From Blattamonas nauphoetae (taxonomy: Eukaryota; Preaxostyla; Oxymonadida), in contig JARBJD010000560.1 in the NCBI GenBank assembly GCA_033064195.1, positions 1-33,632 on the forward strand: a stretch of 33,632 bases of DNA, given 5' to 3'. Shown here piece by piece: positions 22,212 through 32,253 of this stretch. A model generated the notes under the pieces. The model was not told the DNA's origin. It was given only the letters and a program-made list of their open reading frames with translations, and did no database searches. Position 1 is the first letter of the stretch; the number at the start of each line of letters is the position of its first letter. The translations under genes and the position numbers were made by a program.

Positions 22212-22455
22212 AGTGATGGATGATTCAGAGTTTCAGTCCAACAGAATGATAGAGATGAGATCAGTTAGACTGTTTTTGAAGGTTTGCGAGGTTTTCAGAG
22301 AGAAGATCCTTCCCATTACACACTTTTCTTTCCTGCACAGCTCGAATAAATAATTATGGATTGCTTTGTTTCAAGTTGGCTGTATACGTTTCATATTGGA
22401 ACAGCTGGAGGATATAATTGTGATTAAGTCAATCGTTGATTGTACACGGTGAATT
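22212..22455. other. 5' flank of the giant gene
   Basis: This is the upstream region of the minus-strand gene and must hold its promoter. An AT-rich block (about 22346-22357; TAATTATTTATT on the minus strand) lies roughly 140 bp before the ATG, and a pyrimidine-rich stretch precedes the start. No core-promoter motif can be identified with confidence. Confidence 0.35.
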
Positions 22456-23899
22456 ATACATGTGGGGCATTGGTTTTCTCGATGCCAAAATGCCATCACC
22501 ACCATCAATGGGCCCGATCACAATCTGATCGTAGAAATGTCTTGAATCGCACTATACATGTGTGCCGACATGTAATCATCTCATTTTACTCCGATTGAAG
22601 AATTGTTACTGGCAGAGACAGATGAGGTAGTGTTTGAGAAAAAAGAGCAAAAACAAATGTAGTGAAAGCGAGATGTCAAACCAAAACTCCCGTATTGGAG
22701 CAAGATCTGAGCCAGGTGGAAGAAAAAGACTGTTTGTTGAGAGAGACTTCAGACAAGAACCAAAAATCATGGTCAGGGACCTGATCAGGTCTGTAGTTTA
22801 CTGTATGAGGTGTGATCATGGATCAGACCTCACAGAAGTGGGGGTCTGATCCGTTTCCTAATTAGGAGTATCGATTTTCCTCTTTTTCCAATTTATCACT
22901 TCATTTTCTTCATCGTACCGGCTCAATTTAAGCAAAAAACAATAAATGATGACCAGATAGCCTCTCAAATGGTCGATTAGACTCATTTCACAGTTTTTTT
23001 TCGAAAGTAAACTCTCTTTTAATGAAACAGTTTGTTAAGAACAAAAATTAGGTCTGATCAATGAAGGTCTGATCGATCAGATCCTTCTCAGGTCCCTGAT
23101 CATGGTCGTTGAAACAGTGTTAGAATCTGCTGCTCAAGAGAACGTAGAGAATGGATCTGGCGTGATTGGACAATATTCAACATAATTATATCAGAGAATT
23201 GACAAAAGGAGTTTGTTTTCTTGATTTTTGAGGGGATAGCACGGAGACATGGTTAGAACGTCAGGCTTTGTCTGAAAACAAGATGAAAGATTGAAAAAGG
23301 GGAAAATACCGTTGGAAATACATGAACTTGGTGTGATTTTCTGGTTTTCTGTTCAATTCGTTGTTTCTTGACACGACCATTAGAATCAGAGTGAGATGAA
23401 AGAAAAGGCTGAACAACTGTTAGAGAGCGATGGCCAAAACCAGATTCCACCAGAGATCGTCCCTTGCGTGGATGGATTAGTGGATTAGGAGGAGTTTCGG
23501 GCGTTGACGCTGTAATTGTCAAGAGAGGCTGTTCAGAAATCGATCATTGAGAGAAGGAAGAGATTGGGTGATATTCCAATTCAAGTGACCGTGATGGTGA
23601 AGATAGAATCGAATGACATCGAAAATGGGAGAAAAACGGTCTTTTCAGGAATCGACTCAGGATCAACCCAGGATGTTGCAGAAGTGAAAATGAAGAGTGT
23701 CAGAGGGGAGATAAGTGGAGCGATTATCGCGTCAAACTGTGTCTTAGTCATTACACTTGCGTATTAAGGTCAAATTGTTCTCACTAGCGTTTCATCCAAT
23801 GAAATGAGCAAAGATCTCGGACCCATCATTGGTATCTTCCATGCCCAGGCATGTCAACGCTTTTCCGAAAAAACAGTGATGCCATGCCATGCCACACAT
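22456..23899. mobile_element. Possible old DNA transposon with degenerate inverted repeats
   Basis: TATACATGTGGGGCATTGG near 22456 is matched, inverted, near 23899 by TATACATGTGTGGCATGGC (16 of 19). Further inward both arms carry a weaker shared pattern (CAATGGGCCCGATC against CAATGATGGGTCCGAGATC). The TATA at both outer edges would fit a TA target duplication of the Tc1/mariner type. The span is about 1.44 kb, close in size to the neighbouring element at 23969-25430. No transposase is recognisable. A plus-strand frame at 23516-23767 and minus-strand pieces around 23253-23750 look mildly coding-like but match nothing I know. A hAT-type element at 22774-23098 sits inside. The similarity is short, so this call is tentative. 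Confidence 0.35.
22774..23098. mobile_element. hAT-type miniature element (MITE), 325 bp
   Basis: The termini are inverted repeats: CAGGGACCTGATCAGG on the left against CAGGGACCTGAGAAGG read from the right (14 of 16). They are flanked by an exact 8-bp target duplication, ATCATGGT (22766-22773 and 23099-23106). CAGGG ends with an 8-bp duplication indicate the hAT superfamily. The inside is non-coding and carries repeated GGTCTGAT(C) motifs: 22843-22850, 23051-23059 and 23066-23074, plus the inverse at 22821-22829. This sub-terminal clustering resembles transposase-binding repeats of hAT elements. The same motif occurs near the right end of the 6131-6670 element. Its mobility would depend on a transposase encoded elsewhere. 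Confidence 0.8.
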
Positions 23900-23968
23900 G
23901 TATACGGTGAATTCCTCAAAGACTGGAGTTGAACGTTCAATGCGAAGAATCTTCTAGGACTGAAATAA

Positions 23969-25430
23969 GTTATACTGCCCGACACGACAACTTGATCCGG
24001 CTGTAAAACGGTTTTATTTTTCTGAAGAGAGAGACAATGTGTTTCAATTTTCTATCAATGATAATTGAGAGAGTTAGACACAGTTTGATTAAAAATGAGA
24101 AGACAAAAAATTCTGTGTGACGTGAAAACTGTAAAATAAAAAAAATGATGGACATGCTCCTCACGACATGACACGTGATTCGCTTCATCCTGCTCGATTC
24201 CTCTAACTTTAAATTGTTTTAACTTTATGAGAGGAACACTCGAGGAGTCAATCACTGAATGAGAGAACGGTGTTTTCATTACTTTCTTATGGGATCGAGT
24301 TCTCACCTCGCACGATTTTTATACAAAGTTAGTCTCTTGTGATGTAATTCGCATAGTTTTCAAAAAGAATTGATACAAGCGTTCACGAAATGTGTTTGAT
24401 GAGGTTAAAGTCGGTAAAGAGTGTTTGAAGGTATTTCTGACCGATATTGACATGTTTGATTCTTGGAAGTTTTATCTTTTTTCTTGTTTCAACTAACACA
24501 ATCACTGAGAAGGACCCGTGAGTGGTGGTGAGGGTCCATCTTTCCCTCAGTGCGAAATGTGATGAAGGATCACGGCATTGTTTTCCGTCAATGATCTCTT
24601 CCGTCACGACAAGTTTTCAGTTTCAACTAATCCCAGTACATCACCAAATCCCAAGTTTGCTGGGATGATCACTCAACCCAGATTCTCAGCGTGGTGTGTC
24701 TTTTATCTTTATGACTTCTTGAATTTCTCTAGTCATCTCTCACACAGATTCTTCACATCACCAAACTGACAAAGCTCTCGAAAGAAACATTTTGAAAGAG
24801 TCTCATTTCCATAGACGCAGCGATTTTGAAAATGACGGAGAAGAATGCGAGGAACTCTGTGCGATTTGTGAAGACCAATTCGATACCCTTTGACGAATCG
24901 TTGGAAGAAACAGTGTGATTTTTTGATTTTGATGTCTCTCTTTCGATGAACAGCTGAACTGTATGAGACGTTTTTGAATCCAATTCGAACAGTATGCAAA
25001 GTCTTGATGGTTTCGTGCTGTGGCTGGCCTTTTCATTTCGCAACTCACTGTTAATCGTCGGTGTTCGGCGCATCGGTGTCCTTGGATGCTGCATTGACAG
25101 AGACATGGAGCGAACGAGTTGACATGTGTCTTCCTTTTCCTTTTCTTCATTCAATCTGCTACTATCTTTCACTAGACATTCACCATCTGGGATCCATTCA
25201 GGAGTGATATCGGATGTGAATCACGTGTCATGTCGTTCGGAGTATGTCCCCATACAGTAGCATTTCATGTCATTCTCTCTTATTTTTCACTGTTGATCTT
25301 CCAAAAAAATCACAGAGACGTATAACTCAAGACAGTTGATGGGAGAGAAAAAGGAACTCTCAACTCTCACTTGTTCTATCAAAAAGCAAAAATTACAGCC
25401 GGATCAGGTCGTCGTGTCGGGCAGTATAAC
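23969..25430. mobile_element. DNA transposon remnant with 38-bp terminal inverted repeats
   Basis: A 38-bp sequence beginning GTTATACTGCCCGACACGAC at 23969-24006 recurs inverted at 25393-25430 with only two mismatches. The outer TATA permits a TA target-site duplication, which would fit the Tc1/mariner superfamily; a 4-bp TATA duplication reads equally well. The element is 1,462 bp, about right for such a transposon. The interior has several overlapping minus-strand frames (24733-25172 the longest, about 140 codons) that switch frame, and no catalytic DDE/D pattern that I recognise, so any transposase is degraded, or this is a non-autonomous derivative. It lies about 100 bp from the start of the duplicated 3' flank of the truncated receptor copy. 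Confidence 0.65.
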
Positions 25431-25530
25431 GAACAGTCACAGACATACATGCAGAGAGATATTTGACACGATATCGAAAACGTCTCCGTACACACAAAAT
25501 GATGAGATGATATGCTGAAGTGAAGAATGT

Positions 25531-26256
25531 GACGTGGTGAAGTGAGCGTGAGTCGTGAAGAGCGAAATGAATGATTGAGGTCACACCAAGGATTGCCCTT
25601 GTCAGAATCTCGTCCGACAGCGACCTGTCAAACACAGATCGTCAAATAAAGAAGTCAAAGAAGTGAAAAGAAAGACAGTAATGAACAGGTCGATAAGTGC
25701 AACTGTGAAATTGAAGCACGTGATAAGAGAGTAAGTTGAGTGACATGAAATGATGAAATTTGTCGTTGTGAGAAAGAAGAAGTAAGTTGAAGTGGATGAC
25801 AAACGATATCAACAGAGTTGAACACAACACAGGCAAGCAAAGATGATTTCTGTGAGGAGAGATGGAGAACGATGGCGTGCGAAATTTGTGCAAATAGCTT
25901 GAGACAGTGAAGTGAAATAGTGAAAGTTGTGACATCGATACAATTACCATCAATTCCACACAAAGTGTGAAGTGAAGATTTGACTGCATCTGGGCATGTT
26001 GCTCAGTGATTCGTCTGTCATTTTGTTTGTTGAAGTGGTGAGCAGAAAGAATCTCACGATGAGAGACAATGATTCGCCGTGTTTCTCGATTTCGATGAGT
26101 CGAGATGGGTCTGGTGAGATGAGGTCAAGTGGTGAGTGTGAGATAAAACTAAATGATGACTGTGTGTGATAAGAGGAAAAGATGATTGTGAGACGAGATG
26201 AGATCAAATAATAAGGGGTTGAGATGACGTTTGTGAGAGGATGCAATGGATGAGTG
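25531..26256 (-). repeat. 3' flank of the truncated copy, paralogous to 10559-11261
   Basis: This noncoding sequence aligns in patches with the 3' flank of the giant gene, in the same order and orientation. The best-kept block is 25531-25642. Nearer the stop codon the match is broken by many substitutions and indels, although shared phrases such as TTGTTGAAGTG[A/G]TGAGCAGA remain. Left of 25531 similarity fades. The region shows that the duplication included downstream DNA and not only the coding part. Confidence 0.65.
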
Positions 26257-28377
26257 TTACGGATGCAAGACGACGTCGTTCCCATCTGATTTCTTCTCAG
26301 TTTCTCCGCCATCGTCTTTTGTCTTCCCGTTGAAGTGTTGCGAGATGCTCGCTAGTGTTGGTCGCTTCAGAGGATCTATTTCGAGGCAGTTCTCGATCAG
26401 CTCGGCCATTTCGGGTGACACACGATCCATCTTCGGAAGAATTCCACTTCCCAGTTGTCGCTGAGCGTTGATCGCATCGATCTCCCCGAAGGGAACAAGA
26501 CCAGTCTCAATTTCCCACAAGACAAGGCCGAGCCGAAAAACCGTCCCATGACTCGCATCCACAATCTCCTTTCCATCTGCCTCTTCTGGCGGAACCCAGC
26601 GCTGCTCCTCATTCTGTCGAACTTCCCCCTTCTCTCCTCCTTCCATCTGTGGTTGAGAGATTGTCGCAATGTCTTTGGGAGCGTTGTGTCGGAAGAGGAT
26701 GTCGTCATTGGCATCAAAAAGAACCCAGTGCGACGTCAGCTTCGACAGGATCTCAGAGTGCGGTCTCTCTCTGGCAAGAAGCACCAATCCACGCGTGATC
26801 TTCTGCTTTACTGCTGTCTTGTCCATCGGCTTCGGATTGAACGTGTTTTGTTGTTGGTGGAGTCGGCTGTAAAGTGTCTCTCGGACAACGACATTCACTT
26901 CTCCAATTTTCTCATCTCGAATAACCACGGCCTTCAGTTCTTGTTTGCTTGATTCGAGTGGTTCATCATGATCGAGAAGAGGGACAACAGATGCGGTCTT
27001 GTGTTTCTCCTCCTGATTCGTTGAGAGAGTGTCATTGTCAGAGAATGTGAGCGCACTGTTTGCCTTGATCACGTTGGCTGATTGTTCAAAGTGATTGAAT
27101 CCGAATTCATCCTCCATTTTGATCTCAACCTGGTTCAGTTCTTCTGTCTCCTGTTCAGCATCCTTCTTCGCTTTCGACTTCTTGAGGCGTCGACAGAGCA
27201 GAACAATCACGAGGAGAAAGATCACGAGAAGAGTCACCACAACTCCAATAATGATGGGAATCATCGTTTTCATCATCTCCTTCGTGTATGCTTTCCTTTC
27301 CGATGCTGCCGTTACCTTCACAAGGAAGTCTGACGTCACCACCCCATTTCCATACTTCAGACGACCTCGCCATTCGTTCACTTCCATCAGTCCCGAAAGA
27401 TGCGTTGTCAAGTTCAGCGTGAGATTCAGATGCGTCTCGTTCCAGAATATTGTTGGAGCAGAGGAGAGATCGACAATGGTTGAGTCTGATTCGTTCCCTT
27501 TCGAGAAGATCTCAAGCAACAACGAGCACGGAATGAGTGTCGTTCCTTTGAGGCTGATCGAGAAGACTCCTGTTTTCCGATCTTTCGAAGACGAGCATTC
27601 ATTCACAGTCAGAGTCGGGATGAACAGAGGAGCATCCACATTCACAACTGAACTTGACAGTTTGCAATCCGACGATGAGATCCACGCTGATGGACTGTCT
27701 TTCGTCCCATCTCCGCCAGACAAGCTCAGAACCTGAATTGTTGATTGATTCGAACAAGCAATGTTGCGATGGAAGGACGGGAACAATGAATGGTCGATTG
27801 TGTTGTCTTCAAAGGCAGTTGTGTGGAGAGTGACGGACCCCCCATCCACAACCAACGCACCAGTCTGCAGTTGAGCGAATGTTGTTCTGAAAACTTTCGT
27901 CGATGTGTTCGTCAGCTTCACCATTCCACTCGACCAGCTGCATAAGTCTTCTTCATTCGACTCTTCCCCTCCCAACACTCCATCAAACATGCAGTCCCGA
28001 AGTGTCAACAGCGATTTTCCATTAGAGGCTGTCAGAAATGTTGATCCAGTCCAGTCCGACACAGAAACAAAGCCCATCTCAGCGGATTCAAACGAAGAAA
28101 GCGAGATCAGAGGACACGAAGATGAGAGACACAGAAAAGATGTGTTCGAGAGACTCATCGTCCCTCCACTCACTTTCACAACTGCACTTTCGATCTTCTT
28201 GTTCCGAGTCACATTCATTCCTTTCAACACCAAAATCCCTCCTCTGTTCTCAAACACTCCTTCATCAGATGACAGCGTGGAACCATCCAGATTCACAACA
28301 AGCTCACTGATTGTCAGATAATCAAGTCCATTCGATTCACCATTCACAATCTGACCCTTCCCAACCACTAAAAGTGA
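26257..28377 (-). pseudogene. 5'-truncated copy of the giant receptor gene
   Basis: About 700 codons ending at TAA 26257 match residues ~2945-3649 of the giant protein almost without gaps. They cover the last beta-helix module, the membrane span (IPIIIGVVVTLLVIFLLVIV, unchanged), the acidic juxtamembrane segment and the whole pseudokinase-like tail. Two codons net are missing. Similarity stops abruptly at 28376-28377: the minus strand reads TCACTTTTAGTGGTTGGG in both copies, with unrelated sequence before it here. Upstream the frame stays open to a TAA at 28465-28467 without any ATG, and no signal peptide is present. The copy is therefore most simply a pseudogene that lost its 5' 80%. The body carries no stop or frameshift. 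A CT-rich tract ending TTTTAG just at the junction resembles a 3' splice site, so a chimeric gene with a new upstream exon is a less likely alternative. Confidence 0.8.
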
Positions 28378-29919
28378 AACGAGAAAGAAAAATTTTGAAC
28401 AGGCGTGGAGAAAAGTGGTCGTGAAGTTCGGATCCTCTAAGCTTAAATGTTTAGGACCTCCTATTTAGGAGCCAAAAATGGGTCAAAAATAGGCCAAAAT
28501 ATGGTTCCGAAATAGGCACCCCCGGCCCAGAATCCTATTTTGGAGGTTCGATTTCTACCTTGATGGATACTCGGAGTTGAGACAAACATTATGGAAAAAA
28601 AAGTGGGACCCAAAAAAATTTTGGTTCCGAGAAATATGGGATGGACGGAAAGAGGGATCCAAAAAAGGGGGTTTTCACCCCGGGTTATTTTACCCTCGCC
28701 GGGTTATTTTACTACTATATGATCTGAGGCGGAGGGTGAAATCTGGGGATGAAAGCGACATCTCACTTTTAAAGCATTTTTAGGATCTCTGACATTTTTT
28801 TTCGATATAATGAAGGGAATAATGACTATATACTGTATGATATGTCAAATTGAATGAAATAAACTTGACTATACCTCTTTTTCTCGCATTTCTTTTCCAC
28901 TCACTCATTTATCCATCCTATCCCATTCCGATCGCTCTGACTGAAGTATGGTTCCCTTCCTGATTCCGTCCTCATTCCAATCTGATTGGTGTTGATCTCA
29001 TATTTCGTCATTTCTGAACGATCACACTCCTGAACAACGCTTTGATGAAATGTGCGCTTTTTGTCGACAGTTTCATCAGACGATTACAGCATACGCTGGA
29101 TTCATTGAATAAACTGACAGTGCACAATTGAGTGAACTGGATTGTGGAGTTTGAGAGTGCGTGAACCGATCAGATTTGATGTGTAGAGATATCTGTTCCA
29201 GAGGATTCGCAATACGTTCAAGATGGAGCTTTGTTCTCAGTGACGATACTTGATCTGACAAATGAGGTTCTGAGCTCCAGTGAGATGAGCATTCTATTGA
29301 GACGAGTGGAAAAAACAGTACGAGTCAAATGCGTAAGAATCTAACTTTGGCACAGTTCTGACAAGCATGACATGCAAAGAAAAAGAATGTATACAGAAAT
29401 TGGATAAGTCGTGTGGCTTTCACACTGTCAGTCCCAGTGATTGATTCCCCCATCCCAACACTCGTCCTTTCTCAATCCTTCAAAACACTCTCGTCTTTCT
29501 CCGAACTCTTGTCGTACATTTCACACATCAACATTACAGAATAAAACTCTACTATCAATTCCAATCACTCGAACGACTCTTCGGACTTCCTCGCCTGACT
29601 GTCCCCATTCAATGTCAACTCCCTTTGCAACCTCATCCTCCTCCACAACAGCGACGACAGACGCACAACTCATTCTGAGAATTCAACTGCTAAGATGAAG
29701 TGAGGTGTCAGAGTGACGCAAATCCAACTCGACTCCCATTCGCAACAACCATGTTCTGAGCATGACTATTTGAAGCGAAAACGGACATGGGAGATGGTCA
29801 ACTTCAAACTGCAATCAACCAGCTCTACTTCTACGCCTCACTCTCTCCCACACAGCTCCCTCCCTTTGCCCTCCAAGCATCCCAAAGTAGTTATAGAAGC
29901 GAATAGAGAACCAATCTGA
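28378..29919. other. Intergenic region without a recognised gene
   Basis: The first part (28430-28780) has A-runs, a CTCCTA-TT-TAGGAG palindrome (28458-28471) and two direct copies of CGGGTTATTTTAC (about 28680-28715). Around 29400-29919 the plus strand has coding-like but interrupted sequence (for example VIDSPIPTLVLSQSFKTLSS) that I cannot assign. No RNA gene, inverted-repeat element or promoter can be supported. Confidence 0.5.
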
Positions 29920-31279
29920 AATTGTCTTTGAAATCAAAACTAAAAGTCAACGCCGATTGACCAATTTTGAATCTTGTATTAAAAGGAATTTATGACATTT
30001 TGATGACATCAAAAAAGTGCCCTAAATTTGAAAATAATCGCCAAAAAAGGACCTCGTGAAAAGTGTCATTTTTGAAGCAAATATTGACAACATTCGAAAA
30101 AATGTTGGCGCTTTTTTGGTGTTTTTCCCTTTTTTACCACAAATCAGTCGAATCCAATGTGAGAACCATTTCGAAAAATTCTGAAAAAAATTCTAAAATC
30201 TCGGGGACACTGTCGGTCATCGATCAAGACAACCCCGATGAAAATCGGTTGGGAATTCGTCGAGCTACGTACCGAACTTAGGTTGAAAAAGTGACGAAAA
30301 AGTCGATGTTCGGATTTCGCCACTATGAACACCTTTATGTCTCAAATTGTGTTCAAACACGTTCTAAAATTACGAAATTGATTTTGATAGGTGAAATTTT
30401 CGGAAAAAAGCACTTTTGAAAAAAAAAGTTAGATCCGACCCCACAACATATTTTGAAAATGACAAAATTTTTAAGGAGGAGAAAGTGACGTCTCGCTCTT
30501 CTCCTACACGTCATTTTTCGCCCTCTGATGGTGTCAAAACCACTTAAATCGCTAGTGGACAGGTATTCGCGTCATTCGGTTCTGACGATCCTCGACATAC
30601 GATCGTTTTCACAATTTTTCACCAATTTTCATTTTAAACGATTTTCCTTCAAACCACTTCACAATCGTCATTAAACAACCCTTTTTTGAGAATTCTGGTC
30701 GTACATCACCTATAGTTCACTTTTTATGGACGGTTCTTTGATCACACTTGTGACGACACATTTGCACCAACATTTTGACACTATGGATTTTTTGATCTGG
30801 ATTTCACTGCAAATCCTTCTTTCTCACGGTCTGAGTAAGGTGTGCTCAAATTTTGAGGAGTTTTTGTCGGATAGTTCTCCCATAAAGTCACTTTTCCATG
30901 TTTTCACTTCACAACTTTTGACCGTTTTTGTCACTTCAAAACCGACTGTAGCCCCTTTCATTTCATCACTTTTGCTCCCCATTTCACATATGATCTGTTC
31001 ATCATTCCTCTTCATTTTGCTCAATTCACTTCCATTTTGTGGGCCGTTCTCACTTCACTAGCACTTCATTTTGTTGTAATTTTCATCACTTTTTTCACAA
31101 AAACAGAGTAAAAGAAAGCGAAACAAGCGTGAACGAAACGGGCAAGTATGAAACTGAGAGGGAAATTGACGAACGTGAAAAGGGTGTGAAATGTGGCACC
31201 AATAGTGAAAATGTCGCTTGTGTTTGGTCCTTTTTTGCTTAAAAACAACAAAAAGTGCTCAAAAAAGTATGTGAAATGA

Positions 31280-31355
31280 TGAAGATTACGGAAAAATACC
31301 GAGATATGAAGTGAGCCGTTGAAAGTGAGATCTCGGTAAAAGTCCGGAATCTTCA
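31280..31355. repeat. Imperfect palindrome, copy A
   Basis: Left arm 31280-31305 (TGAAGATTACGG...ACCGAGAT) pairs with right arm 31330-31355 (ATCTCGGT...CCGGAATCTTCA) at 21 of 26 positions around a 24-nt centre. It is related to the palindrome at 31559-31636, 279 bp to the right in the same orientation. Confidence 0.7.
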
Positions 31356-31558
31356 CTTAACGGAAATTAGTCCAGTGTATTTGAGAAAAAGTTACAGAGA
31401 AAGAAACATGAATGAAGTGGTTAAAAACAGTAATCAACGAGAAAATGAAGACGGAAGTGAGACCAAAAATGAGATGGCAACGAATGAGAAACAAGTGGCA
31501 ATTCCATCAAAAACAGTTAAAACAAGAGTGAAATAAGATGAAAATGAGGTTGATATGA

Positions 31559-31636
31559 TGAAGAATGCATACTTTTTCCGAGATCGGCACCCGGTTATGA
31601 AACCTCGAATATCTCTGCAAAAGTCCGAAATCTTCA
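31559..31636. repeat. Imperfect palindrome, copy B
   Basis: Left arm 31559-31584 (TGAAGAATGC...CCGAGAT) and right arm 31611-31636 (ATCTCTGC...CCGAAATCTTCA) pair at about 20 of 26 positions. The outer parts (ATGATGAAGA at the left, AAAAGTCCGNAATCTTCA followed by AACGGA at the right) are shared with copy A, while the centre differs. It ends about 155 bp before the first AT-rich start motif of the Polinton-like genes. Confidence 0.65.
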
Positions 31637-31790
31637 AAAAACGGAGCATACCACGATGATGCTGGACATCAGAAGAATCCAAAACGCACGGAATTAGAAC
31701 GAATTGTGCACTCTTGAGAAATGAGTGATCGAACCCATTGATCCTCGATCTGAGTGACAAATCCAAAACTGAGAAAACCACGAATGAAAA

Positions 31791-31820
31791 TTTATTTTTG
31801 AATTTTTTAATTTGTATTAA
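31791..31820 (+). promoter_or_regulatory. AT-rich start motif before the 129-aa gene
   Basis: TTTATTTT, then three bases, then ATTTTTTAATTTGTATTAA, directly touching the ATG at 31821. The same ~30-bp block precedes the next gene at 32224-32253 with three differences in total. Two independent copies placed identically at start codons argue for an element-specific promoter or initiator with a very short leader, as in many DNA viruses and virus-like elements. Confidence 0.65.
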
Positions 31821-32210
31821 ATGAATCCAACTGCGATGTACAAGGAAAGACGTCGAGTATGTTCAGAACAAGCATTAATTGAATCAATGAGAGAAGAGAA
31901 CTGTTCACTAGTCTCTGAGTATGTCAGAAATAATGTGCCGGTGACGTATGTTCATGAGGGAGTTGAATGGAGAATAAAACCAAAGTTGTGGAATCAGGGA
32001 AACAGACCTCACTTAGCAAAACGTCGACACTACACTCAATCATTCGTCGAAAATGAACTGAAGCAATACAATTGTGAACTCGTCGGTGAGTACACTAAAG
32101 TCCTGGTTCCATTCACATATCGAGAGATTGGTGGAAGTGAAGTATTCAGAATTAGACTTGATGCATGGCTGACTGCTAAGAAAAAGCCCCATCAGAGAAA
32201 ACAGAAATAA
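31821..32210 (+). CDS. 129-aa protein with two internal repeats, Polinton-like element
   Basis: The frame runs from ATG 31821 to TAA 32208-32210. The basic protein holds two related ~45-residue units: NCSLVSEYVRNNVPVTYVHE...WRIKPKLWNQGNRPH (about 28-65) and NCELVGEYTKVLVPFTYREI...FRIRLDAWLTAKKKPH (about 80-125). The shared pattern, xCxLxxEYxxxxxPVxYxxxGxxxRxxxxxWxxxxxPH, recalls the DUF723-like repeats found beside homing-type nucleases and in large DNA viruses, but with the usual metal-binding cysteines absent; that link is inference. No catalytic motif is seen. It may bind DNA. The gene lies 43 bp upstream of the polymerase gene, on the same strand, and shares its start motif. The frame looks whole. 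Confidence 0.65.
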   Translation: MNPTAMYKERRRVCSEQALIESMREENCSLVSEYVRNNVPVTYVHEGVEWRIKPKLWNQGNRPHLAKRRHYTQSFVENELKQYNCELVGEYTKVLVPFTYREIGGSEVFRIRLDAWLTAKKKPHQRKQK

Positions 32211-32223
32211 ACATTCAACTTTT

Positions 32224-32253
32224 TTTATTTTCGGATTTTTTAATTTGTAGTAA
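32224..32253 (+). promoter_or_regulatory. AT-rich start motif before the polymerase gene
   Basis: Second copy of the block at 31791-31820: TTTATTTT, three bases, ATTTTTTAATTTGTAGTAA, ending exactly at the ATG at 32254. It begins 14 bp after the stop codon of the upstream gene, so each gene probably has its own transcript. Confidence 0.65.

Larger units (their letters stand above)
29920..31790. other. Noncoding region left of the Polinton-like genes
   Basis: About 1.9 kb with no credible gene. It has many short A- and T-runs. From about 30,640 to 31,095 the plus strand is rich in CACTT and TTCAC; from about 31,095 to 31,560 it is rich in AAGTGA and GTGAAA, so composition flips by strand. The region may contain the terminal inverted repeat of the Polinton-like element to the right, which in that family is often several hundred bp long. 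The partner end is outside the window, so the border cannot be placed. Confidence 0.45.

Noticed and set aside
23516-23767. 83-aa plus-strand frame
   Set aside because: Mildly coding-like text, but no recognisable family, and both strands are open here; it may be part of a decayed transposon.
24753-25172. Minus-strand frame within the 38-bp-TIR element as a transposase
   Set aside because: No DDE/D spacing, helix-turn-helix or other transposase landmark could be identified.
28680-28715. Two copies of CGGGTTATTTTAC as a regulatory repeat
   Set aside because: Only two short copies with no gene nearby; no function can be argued.
28577-28783. 68-aa plus-strand frame rich in Lys, Arg and Gly
   Set aside because: It arises from A-runs and G-runs in low-complexity sequence.
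29400-29919. Coding-like stretches on the plus strand
   Set aside because: Interrupted and not assignable to any family; too weak to list as a gene.
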